Below the pieces are notes generated by a model that saw only the letters and a program-made list of their open reading frames with translations, made no database searches and was not told where the DNA came from. This document shows positions 58,001 to 64,000 of a stretch of 64,000 nucleotides of DNA, piece after piece. Made by a program: the position numbers and the translations under genes. The DNA is from Crossiella sp. SN42 (GTDB lineage Bacteria > Actinomycetota > Actinomycetes > Mycobacteriales > Pseudonocardiaceae): assembly GCF_023897065.1 (NCBI RefSeq), contig NZ_JAMHIV010000026.1, forward strand, positions 62,001 through 126,000, read 5' to 3'. The first letter of the stretch is position 1. Every line of letters starts with the position of its first letter.

Positions 58001-59885
58001 CGAGGAGGTCACCCGGGTGCTGCGCGCGGGCGCGCGGGCGCACCCGGACTGGGAGACGCTGCGGCTGGACGTGGTGCGGCTGGCACAGCGCCTCGGCCGG
58101 ATCGAGGAAGCCTTCGCCGAGCTGGACCTCATCACCGCGCAGCTGCCGCCCAGCAGCGAGATCACGCAGGCCCGCGCCCGGTTGCTGTTCGACCGCAAGC
58201 GGTTCACCGAGGCCACCGAGGTGGTCGAGGAAGGGCTCCGGCGCTTTCCCCAGGACCACGACCTGATGCTGTTGCAGGGCAGCATCCTGGACGGCCAGAC
58301 CCGCTACCCCGAGGCGCTGGCCTGCTTCGACCGGCTGCTCACGCTGGACCCGCTGGCCGCAGGCGCGATCACCGCCAAGTCCGCCACCCTGCGCTCCCTC
58401 GGCCGGTTCCGCGAGGCCAGGGAACTGGTGGAGACCGCGCTCGCGGCCCGGCCCAAGCAGCCCGAGCTGCTTGCCGAACGCGGCTGGGTGCACCGCGACC
58501 AGGGCCGCACCAGCCTGGCGCGCAAGGACTTCAGCCTGCTGCTGGAGCTGGCCGAGGACCCGGAGGACCGGGCCGAGGCGCTGCGCGGGCTCGGCTGGGT
58601 GGCCTTCGCCGACGGCGACTTCCCTGCCGCCGAGACCCACTTCCGCGCCGCCGCCGCGCTGGAACACGAGGACGCCGCGGTCAAGGGCGGCCTGGCCTGG
58701 ACCCTGGTGCGCGGCGGCGAGCTGGAAGACGAGGAGGAAGCCGAACGGCTCTGCCTGGACATCCTGGCCCGCGACCCGGCCAACCTGCTCGCGCACACCT
58801 GCGCCGGCGTGCTCTACGCCCGCCAGCGCGACTATCCCCTCGCTGAGCACCACCTGCGGCGCACGGTGGAGCTGGACCCGTTCAACGGCAGCTACGTCGA
58901 CCTCGGCGCGCTGCTGGCCCAGCTGGAACGCTTCGACGAGGCCGAAGAGCTCTTCGAGAAAGCCCTGGCGCGCAACTTCTACGACGCGCAGGCGCACATC
59001 GAGCTGGGCAGCCTGCTGCTGCAACGCGACCAGGACGGCACGGAGCCCGGCGCGGACGCCCGCACCGCCGCCCAGCACTTCCGGCAGGCGCTGCTGTGCG
59101 AACCACGCAGCGGCTCCGCCGCCATCGGCCTCGCCCTCGCGCTGGCCCGCTCCCCCGGCGACCTGGTCGCCGCCGAACGCGTGCTGCGCGAGGCGCTGGA
59201 CCGCACCGACTGCGACCACCCGGCCTGGCGGCTGCACCTGACCCTGGCCCGGCTGCTCATCGAACGCGGCGACGCCACCCAGCGCCGCGAGTTCCACCTG
59301 GAGGCACTCGCCCTGGCACAGCAGGCGATCAGCGCGGCCAGTGCGGAGGCCGAACCGTACTTCGTGGCCGGGGTGGCCGCGTTCAAGATCGGCGAGGGCA
59401 GCCCCGAGGTGCAGGCCCGCCCGGCGCAGCGCCGTCGTGCGGTCCGGTTCCTGCGCCGCTGCCTGGAACGCGACCCCGGCCACGTGGAGGCGCGGCGGCT
59501 GGTGGAGCTGGCCACGCACAGCCTCGTGGTGGCCCGGCGCAGCCTGCTCGGCAGCGCCGCGCTGGTGCTGGTGGCGACCAGCCTGCTGGTCGCGCTGTGG
59601 GCCGGGTTCTTCTTCACCGCCAAGGTGAACACGGTCGTGCTGGCCACCCTCACCCCGGTGCTCATCGGCCTGGTCGCACTCGGCTTCCTGCTGCCACTGC
59701 TGGTGAAGCTCAAACTGCCCGGCGGGGTGGAGGCGGACCTGGCGGCCAGCATGAACCAGCTCTCCGCCGGACCCACCGGCGAGCTGAGCTACGGACCCGG
59801 CCGCCTGGTCGGGCACCGGGCCGAAGGCCGGCCGGACCGCTCGCTCAACTCCGGGCCACGCGGCGAGCTGCCCCGCCTGGGCTGA
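55083..59885 (+). CDS. Giant membrane-anchored tetratricopeptide-repeat protein
   Basis: 1600 residues, by far the longest gene here. Residues ~1-1470 consist of about 40 consecutive 34-residue TPR-like helical pairs, for example HVQLGRAALYLGRLEEAEGHFRRAAELAPDSP and DLGALLAQLERFDEAEELFEKALARNFYDAQ. Near 1487-1540 two hydrophobic helices occur (LLGSAALVLVATSLLVALWAGFFF and VLATLTPVLIGLVALGFLLPLLV). They are followed by KLKLPGGVEADLAASMNQL, a short motif often found after the last helix of actinobacterial membrane proteins, and a ~45-residue tail. No signal peptide is present, so the TPR superhelix should lie in the cytoplasm as a scaffold. The GTG at 55083 is used. No enzymatic domain is seen. 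Function unknown. Confidence 0.85.
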   Translation: MTAGWQRIKDEARVLRGEGRHARLRRLLRQELRRHPEDPELHVQLGRAALYLGRLEEAEGHFRRAAELAPDSPRPHGWLAAVLHWRARYDEALAGLATARARWPEDAELRTAQARLLYGLADYRAALALTEPVDPAAPGGESCLEWRLAALRALHRHPEAEALARDYLAERPEALGIHEELVTSLRGQGRHTEAVTCSSALLARYPRWITVLLNHADTLNLAGQRQAAADLLAERVRERPGQPALRKGLGTALARLGRPDLAAEQYAVSVRLHPGQTSAWWLWASSLRQADRLPEAREVLERALRLHPAEVDIRTEYVELVEAEQDAAAALPIAEATLGLDPADDWAPRLVARLRKRCGQREEAEALLRELLAARPEDPDCVRALGWHLQSTGRTEEAVALYRATLDRTPSNVDISIALALALRARNRASEAVAVLRACLTHRPQHAELWQELGSALELHGDHEAAAQAHRTATELAPWEADAWHARIGHLLTRGRHAEAVPLLTTALTHCPDAPQLHRKRIALLQDTAADEVTEAALRAAIERFPDSPEFPLDLVRHLSWAGRQQEALSEVDSLLAGDPRHEDLLYWRIQLLFQLYRRGEGRAAAVAAHQALPESARLSFLHAWSLIEIDQEAEAEPALAAAHAAHPDDQVILCGLVRCLRRLGRCAETEPLLRTALATAPAEIDLHLELAWTLEQLFRFDDAILACDQALTLDPEHNEAFGGAIRLRYQAGRAAEADRMVADAVSRRPWDAGLWQEIATARLAARKLGEAVEAARNAVERTPGDATLWLLLVRTLTEAGRPAEAAQAAADGIRLHPRNPRLRNRQAGAVRAQGREAEAETLLRTAFAELPEVTSVGVDLVSHLRRQHRHDEALALLDVLSAKDPGHHWLHWLRIWTLREARRFTEARAAADTALERFPWSTELRAQHARLLVREGRIEAALAEYTEINRIDPANEQALFGRLNCLDWLGRTEEVTRVLRAGARAHPDWETLRLDVVRLAQRLGRIEEAFAELDLITAQLPPSSEITQARARLLFDRKRFTEATEVVEEGLRRFPQDHDLMLLQGSILDGQTRYPEALACFDRLLTLDPLAAGAITAKSATLRSLGRFREARELVETALAARPKQPELLAERGWVHRDQGRTSLARKDFSLLLELAEDPEDRAEALRGLGWVAFADGDFPAAETHFRAAAALEHEDAAVKGGLAWTLVRGGELEDEEEAERLCLDILARDPANLLAHTCAGVLYARQRDYPLAEHHLRRTVELDPFNGSYVDLGALLAQLERFDEAEELFEKALARNFYDAQAHIELGSLLLQRDQDGTEPGADARTAAQHFRQALLCEPRSGSAAIGLALALARSPGDLVAAERVLREALDRTDCDHPAWRLHLTLARLLIERGDATQRREFHLEALALAQQAISAASAEAEPYFVAGVAAFKIGEGSPEVQARPAQRRRAVRFLRRCLERDPGHVEARRLVELATHSLVVARRSLLGSAALVLVATSLLVALWAGFFFTAKVNTVVLATLTPVLIGLVALGFLLPLLVKLKLPGGVEADLAASMNQLSAGPTGELSYGPGRLVGHRAEGRPDRSLNSGPRGELPRLG

Positions 59886-60792
59886 GCAAAGCCAAGCCCG
59901 CCAACACGATCGCCACCGCCACCGTCGCGGGCACGTGCGGCATCAGGGCCGAGGTGTACACCAGGTCGGTGACCGCGTGCGCCAGCGCCAGGATCGCGGC
60001 CAGCCAACTGCCGGCCAGCAGCAGCCACGGCCGATCCCTGGCCACCACCAGCGCGGCCAGCACCACCGCGGCGGCCACCGTCCAGATGACCGGGGCCCAG
60101 AGCTCGCGGGGCAGCATCACCAGGAACTGCGTCTGCGCCACCGAGGCCACCGTGGCCACCAGCACCGCGAACCCCCAGCGCCGCGGCCGCCCCGGCACCG
60201 TCAGCGGCGCCCGCCGCCAGGCGAGCACCGCCGCGAGCAGCGTGCAGACCAAGAGCACCCGGCCGGCCCAGGCCAGCCCGAGCGGGTTGTTGACCACCTG
60301 GAGCACCAGCGGCACCCCGGCCAGCGCCACCGCCAGCGGCGCGGCGTACCGGCGGCTCCGCAGCAGCCCGTGCAGCACCGCCAGCCACCCGGCCGCGAAC
60401 ACCAGGTCGCTCGCGATCCGGCCCGCGATCTCCTCACCCAGGCTGAACGACAGCGGCAGGCCCTCGAGCACTGGCGGCGTCCACAACTGACCCAGGAACA
60501 GCGCCGCGCCCACCGACCCCAGCAGCAGCGCCACCAGCGCCATCCCGGCCTGGACGAGCACCAGCATGCCCACCAGCGCCGCCGCGGCCGGACCGGTCAC
60601 CGGCGTCACCACCCGCAGCCGCACCGCCAGCGCGAGCACCGAGAGCCGCTCCCGCAACGGCAGCACCCCGCGCTCGTCCACCGTGTCCAGCAGCGTCACC
60701 ACCAGGTCCTCGCCGTGCGCGGCCCGGTAGTCCGCGGGCAGCACCCGCACCAGCCTGCGGCAGCTCTCCTCGGCCGGCTCCCCGATGTTCAC
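59845..60792 (-). CDS. Multipass membrane protein co-transcribed with PadR
   Basis: 315 residues. The first ~50 residues (RRLVRVLPADYRAAHGEDLVVTLLD) match the N-terminal cytoplasmic motif of actinobacterial membrane proteins that accompany PadR regulators. About eight hydrophobic segments follow, ending in ATVAVAIVLAGLALL. The GTG at 60792 overlaps the PadR stop (GTGA). Its end overlaps the convergent TPR gene by 41 bp. Likely regulated by, or a sensor partner of, the PadR protein; its function is not known. Confidence 0.8.
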   Translation of the reverse strand: MNIGEPAEESCRRLVRVLPADYRAAHGEDLVVTLLDTVDERGVLPLRERLSVLALAVRLRVVTPVTGPAAAALVGMLVLVQAGMALVALLLGSVGAALFLGQLWTPPVLEGLPLSFSLGEEIAGRIASDLVFAAGWLAVLHGLLRSRRYAAPLAVALAGVPLVLQVVNNPLGLAWAGRVLLVCTLLAAVLAWRRAPLTVPGRPRRWGFAVLVATVASVAQTQFLVMLPRELWAPVIWTVAAAVVLAALVVARDRPWLLLAGSWLAAILALAHAVTDLVYTSALMPHVPATVAVAIVLAGLALLSPGGAARRVARS

Positions 60793-61133
60793 GCCAGCCT
60801 CCCGGTGGCCCGGAACAACCGCCGCCGCACCAGCCGCTGCTTGGCCAGCTTCGCCCCCTCGGCCATCCGCTCCGCCGCGGTGCGCACCGCCTCGGCCCCC
60901 TCGTCGGTGAGCCGGTAGTAGCGCCGCAGCCGGGAGTTCTCCACCTCTTCCCGGTCCAGCGCGACCAGCCCCTGCCGCGCCAGCCGGTCCAGCAGCCCGT
61001 ACAGCGTCCCCGCCGCCAGCTGGACCCGGTCGTCGGAGAGCGCCTTGACCTCCTGGATCAGCCCGTACCCGTGCCGGGGCTCGTCCGCCAGCGCGGTCAA
61101 CACCAGAAACGCCTGCTCAGAGAGACTCTCCAT
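60789..61133 (-). CDS. PadR-family transcriptional regulator
   Basis: 114 residues, PadR subfamily 2. The winged helix is SEQAFLVLTALADEPRHGYGLIQEVKALSDDRVQLAAGTLYGLLDRLARQGLVALDREEVENSRLRRYYRLTDEGAEAV. A single C-terminal dimerisation helix follows. ATG at 61133. Its promoter region contains an A/T-rich dyad. Translationally coupled to the membrane protein gene. Confidence 0.92.
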   Translation of the reverse strand: MESLSEQAFLVLTALADEPRHGYGLIQEVKALSDDRVQLAAGTLYGLLDRLARQGLVALDREEVENSRLRRYYRLTDEGAEAVRTAAERMAEGAKLAKQRLVRRRLFRATGRLA

Positions 61134-61141
61134 GTCCCTGA

Positions 61142-61164
61142 ATATACAGCGCGCCGATATATAC
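61142..61164. promoter_or_regulatory. A/T-rich dyad ATATAC...GATATATAC upstream of PadR
   Basis: ATATACAGC (61142-61150) and GATATATAC (61156-61164) flank a GCGCGCC core, just 9-30 bp before the PadR start. PadR proteins bind sites with ATAT/TATA arms, so autoregulation is likely. Confidence 0.5.
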
Positions 61165-61191
61165 GCAACCAGCTGATACCCGGTGGTGCGA

Positions 61192-63162
61192 TCAGGTGAA
61201 GGGGATCCAGGACTGGTCGGCCAGGGAGTTGAGGTCCTGGCGTTTCACCCCGGAGGCGGACAGGGTCCACAGCGAGCCCGCGGCGACCAGGGAGCGGCGG
61301 ACCGAGGCGTCCGAGCCAGCTGAGCGGTCCTGCGGGTGCGCCACCTGACCCACCTCAGCCACGGTCCCGCCACTGAGCCGCAGCACCAGTGCGCCACCGG
61401 CCGGGGGCAGCGCGCGGTCGCCGCGCGGGGCCGCCCAGCCCCGGCTCACCGGCAGCACCAGCAGGCCGCTCTGCTCCCAGTACAGGAAGGCGTGCGGGTC
61501 GAACTCGGCCTCGGAGAACGCGCCCGGCAGGTGGTGCTGGGCGATCCGGCGCGGGTTGGCCCGGTCGGCCACGTCGAACAGCGACACCTGGGTGCCCAGC
61601 GTCCGGCCCTGGTCGCTGGCCTCCTGGCCGACCCCGATCAGCCTGCCGTCGCCCGCGCGGTGCAGGTAGGCCGAGTAGCCGGTGATCTTGAGCTCGCCGA
61701 CCGCGCGTGGTCGGCGCGGATCGCTGAGGTCCAGGGTGTACAGCGGGTCGGTCTGCCGGAAGGTGACCACGTAGCCGGTGTCGCCGAAGAAGCGCACCGC
61801 GTAGATCCGCTCCCCCTTGCCCAGCCCGTCCACCTTGCCGATCTCGGCGAGCTTGTCGCCCTGCCTGGCCAGCACGGTGACCGCGCTCTGCGAGTCGGGC
61901 ACCTGGCGCGGCTGCGCGGTGCCCCGGGTCAGCGTGGTGGCGATCCGCAGGTTCCCGTTGTGCTCCGAGAGCGAGTACTGGTTGAGCAGCGCGCCCGGCA
62001 CCTGCCCGGAGGCCAGGTACTTCGGCGGCGCGGAGCCGTCCACGCTGAACTGGTGCACCTGGGTGCGCGGCTCCGGCTGCGGCGCGACCTCCGCGCCCCC
62101 GCGCAACGGCACCGCGCGCGGCCACTGGTCGTCGGCGACGTAGAGGCTCTTCTCGTTGCCGTACACGGTGTTCCCGTCCGCGGCCACGGTCACCGGATCG
62201 CCCTTGCCCAGCGGCTTGTCCAGCGGCAGGGTCAGCACGGTGAGCATGGACCCGCCGCTGAACTTGCCAGGGTGGCTCACCTTCGCGCAGTCCACCAGCT
62301 GCCCCGAACTCTCACCGTCCGAAGTGGACAGTCGATAGCGCGGCAGCCAGTCGCCGATCGCGGAGTCCCGCACGATGTCCTGGTTGCGCCGCAGCGCCTG
62401 TTCGGCGGAGAGCGTGCCGTCCGGGTAGGCGAAGGGCAGCCGCGGCATCGAGCGCACCACCACCCTGGCCACCCCGCCGACCTGCCGGGCGTCCACATAG
62501 GACCCGTCCACATCCAGGCTGCCCAGGATCTTCGGCGCGCCGGAGAGGTCCACCAGCACCAGCTTGGCCGACCCGGTCGGCCAGTCCTCCCTGGGCGCCA
62601 CCCTGGGCTGGGCCAGGCTCACCCCGGAGGTCATCACCAGCGCGCGGTCGCCGTGGGTGAGCAGTTGGGTGGCGGGCCCGTCCGGCAGTTCCAGCGTGCC
62701 GGTGACCTTGGCACTGGCCACATCGATCACCCGCAGCTTGCCGCCGACGATGGAGACCAGGCGTTTCCCGTCGTTCTTCACCAGGTCCGGCTCATCGGCG
62801 CCTGCCTCGTGCCGGTTGGTGGTGGAGAAGCCCTGGTCGGCGGACTTCTGACCCGAGCTCCGGTCCTCGACCGCGCCGGGGGTGTTCAGCTCCGCCCCGG
62901 TGCGCGCGTCAATGCCCGGTCGGCCCTGCTGGGCCAAGCCGTAGGCGCTGACCACCGCGGAGGCCGCGTCCCGGAACCCGGTCAGCGCGGCCGGGCAGGA
63001 GTCGTAGGCGACCAGCCGGACCGCCGCGTCGGACATCGCGGGCGGCGAGGTCTGGGCCAGTGGGCCGGACGCGGAGACCGCACCACCGGCCAGCACCCCG
63101 GCCACCACCGTCGTCACGCCGGCGCGCACCCAACCCGTTCTCGCTCCGCCCAGCTGTCTCAT
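61192..63162 (-). CDS. Secreted or membrane-anchored beta-propeller protein
   Basis: 656 residues. The N-terminus (RTGWVRAGVTTVVAGVLAGGAVSAS) is a signal or anchor. The body matches the bacterial beta-propeller family PF09826: HEAGADEPDLVKNDGKRLVSIVGGKLRVIDV, LLTHGDRALVMTSG, YVVTFRQTDPLYTLDLSDPRRPRAVGELKITGYSAYLHRAGDGRLIGVGQEA and SLFDVADRANPRRIAQHHLPGAFSEAEFDPHAFLYW. Each blade ends with the typical DLSDP-P turn. The ATG at 63162 overlaps the permease stop (ATGA). Function is unknown; homologues are extracellular. It contains one recurrent word, GTCCGAAGTGGAC (62317-62329). Confidence 0.85.
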   Translation of the reverse strand: MRQLGGARTGWVRAGVTTVVAGVLAGGAVSASGPLAQTSPPAMSDAAVRLVAYDSCPAALTGFRDAASAVVSAYGLAQQGRPGIDARTGAELNTPGAVEDRSSGQKSADQGFSTTNRHEAGADEPDLVKNDGKRLVSIVGGKLRVIDVASAKVTGTLELPDGPATQLLTHGDRALVMTSGVSLAQPRVAPREDWPTGSAKLVLVDLSGAPKILGSLDVDGSYVDARQVGGVARVVVRSMPRLPFAYPDGTLSAEQALRRNQDIVRDSAIGDWLPRYRLSTSDGESSGQLVDCAKVSHPGKFSGGSMLTVLTLPLDKPLGKGDPVTVAADGNTVYGNEKSLYVADDQWPRAVPLRGGAEVAPQPEPRTQVHQFSVDGSAPPKYLASGQVPGALLNQYSLSEHNGNLRIATTLTRGTAQPRQVPDSQSAVTVLARQGDKLAEIGKVDGLGKGERIYAVRFFGDTGYVVTFRQTDPLYTLDLSDPRRPRAVGELKITGYSAYLHRAGDGRLIGVGQEASDQGRTLGTQVSLFDVADRANPRRIAQHHLPGAFSEAEFDPHAFLYWEQSGLLVLPVSRGWAAPRGDRALPPAGGALVLRLSGGTVAEVGQVAHPQDRSAGSDASVRRSLVAAGSLWTLSASGVKRQDLNSLADQSWIPFT

Positions 63163-64000
63163 GTCCTCTGGACGGAGGACACCCCGGTTCGCGTTGCCTG
63201 GCGGCGCGAGAAAACCAGGTACAACCCGGCAGGCACGGCCAGCCCGAGCAGCCAGGCGATGTCCGCGCCACCCAGCAGCGGGGCCAGGAAACCGGTGAAC
63301 ACGCCCGGCACGTTGGCGAACGGGATCTGCACCAGCACCCCGGCCGCGTAGGCCATCAGCGCCGGTATACCCCACCGGCCGTATATACCGTCGGCGTCGT
63401 AGATCGCGGCCAAGTCGTAGCGCTCCCGGCGCACCGCGTAGAAGTCGATCAGGTTGATCGCGCTCCACGGGGTGAGGAAGTAGAGCAGGAACTCCAGGAA
63501 CAGCACGAAGTTCTTCAGGAACTCGCCGCGGCCGAGGATGGCCAGCACCGCGCCGAGCACGGTGCCGCCGTAGGTCCACCAGAACGTGGCCCGCACCGAG
63601 GTCGCCGAGGGCAGGTAGCGGGAGGTGTCGGAGGTCTGCTTGCCAGGACCGACCGTTATACGGCCACGTAGGGCCTGAAGGTCAGCTGCCAGGAGGCGGT
63701 GAGCGAGAGCGCCAGCAGGAACTTGCCGAACTCCAGCCGGGGCGCGGCCAGCACCGCGCCGAGGTCCTGGGTGCCTACCAGCCGGATGGACAGGTACACG
63801 AACACCACCACCGACAGCGCGGAGGCCAGCCAGCCGAACCGGTGGATCAGCCAGTAGCCGATCACCGCGAACATCCCGGACAGCGCGGCGTAGAGCGCGA
63901 TGCTGACGTCGATCGGCAGTCCGCTGAGCAGGGTGAGCGCGCCGGTGACGGCGGCGGTGACCTGCATGTTGGCCGCGAACCACAGCGTGAACAGGCTGCG
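63159..64000 (-). pseudogene. NCS1-family nucleobase permease, frameshifted and internally deleted (5' end outside window)
   Basis: The 5' part (64000 down to 63656) encodes membrane helices of NCS1 permeases: LFTLWFAANMQVTAAVTGAL, LSGLPIDVSIALYAALSGMFAVIGYWL and SWQLTFRPYVA, then hits TAA. The next conserved block, DTSRYLPSATSVRATFWWTYGGTVLGAVLAI (family form DYSRYLP), is in another frame. A 32-bp extra segment between them, containing the TAA, explains the shift. After AILG the sequence jumps to EFLKNFVLFLEFLLYFLTPWSAINLIDFYAVRRE, omitting about 90 residues that carry two or three helices in relatives. Both lesions argue for a dead purine/pyrimidine/allantoin-type transporter. The 3' stop is overlapped by the beta-propeller start. 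Confidence 0.82.

Noticed and set aside
56655-59816. Minus-strand frame of more than 1000 codons opposite the TPR gene
   Set aside because: Mirror of the repetitive TPR coding pattern; no start signal, no domain.

Overview
The window is high-G+C DNA with almost every third codon position G or C, many GTG starts, tightly packed genes and frequent 1-4 nt stop/start overlaps. Gene content points to a free-living actinomycete: a CYP105-like P450 with a 3Fe-4S ferredoxin, PAC2, DUF3040, DUF2203, DUF222/13E12-HNH, ECF42 sigma, WYL and HxlR regulators, and a second gyrase/topoisomerase IV pair. The best guess is Pseudonocardiales (a Crossiella/Saccharothrix/Kutzneria-like organism), inferred from protein style only. 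No rRNA or tRNA gene, CRISPR array, replication origin or complete transposon was recognised.

Layout. 1-3.4 kb: end of a GntR/UTRA regulator, a Tat-exported GH64 beta-1,3-glucanase, a streptogrisin-type protease and a discoidin-domain remnant. 3.5-10.1 kb: an alpha-glucoside uptake operon (LacI/MalR-type regulator, binding lipoprotein, two permeases, GH13 alpha-glucosidase). 10.2-12.9 kb: endonuclease V, a fibronectin-like lipoprotein and a secreted jelly-roll protein. 13.2-16.2 kb: two TetR genes divergent from P450 plus ferredoxin. 16.6-21.4 kb: secreted PI-PLC-like protein, PAC2, HNH and HxlR. 21.7-25.1 kb: KAS II coupled to a QueG-like Fe-S protein, divergent from a WYL regulator. 25.3-32.4 kb: DUF3040, a repeat block, HAD phosphatase, ABC exporter, small regulators and a ricin/beta-helix glycosidase. 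32.7-38.1 kb: a periplasmic-type molybdenum aldehyde oxidoreductase (PaoABC-like) convergent with a NarL-type two-component system. 38.4-49.6 kb: pseudouridine synthase, ECF42 sigma, MarR/cupin/NAT, topoisomerase IV, MFS exporter and a DGPF/YCII protein. 49.7-54 kb: a scarred segment holding a histidine kinase fused to a peptidase tail, a response regulator with a damaged receiver, a glyoxalase stub, a zinc alcohol dehydrogenase and a 160-bp MITE-like palindrome. 55-64 kb: a 1600-residue membrane-anchored TPR protein, a PadR-controlled membrane protein, a beta-propeller protein and a frameshifted NCS1 permease running off the window.

How the parts fit. Several products are secreted polymer-attacking enzymes (GH64, serine protease, GH55-like beta-helix enzyme, lyase-like jelly roll, PI-PLC), which fits a soil saprophyte degrading fungal or plant material. 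Three of these genes carry AGCG(C/T)T-centred LacI-type operator candidates, and the alpha-glucoside operon has its own CTTGC/GCAAG elements.

Most notable: (1) a recurrent 13-bp inverted word GTCC-R-N-N-GTGGAC that recurs inside genes and brings rare codons with it; (2) a nearly perfect 160-bp palindrome flanked by TA, inserted exactly where two convergent genes share a TTAA stop; (3) a concentration of damaged genes (discoidin stub, cupin, HK-M1 fusion, truncated receiver, VOC stub, NCS1 frameshift); (4) an unusual KAS II/Fe-S protein pair; (5) an ECF42 sigma factor separated from its expected DGPF partner.
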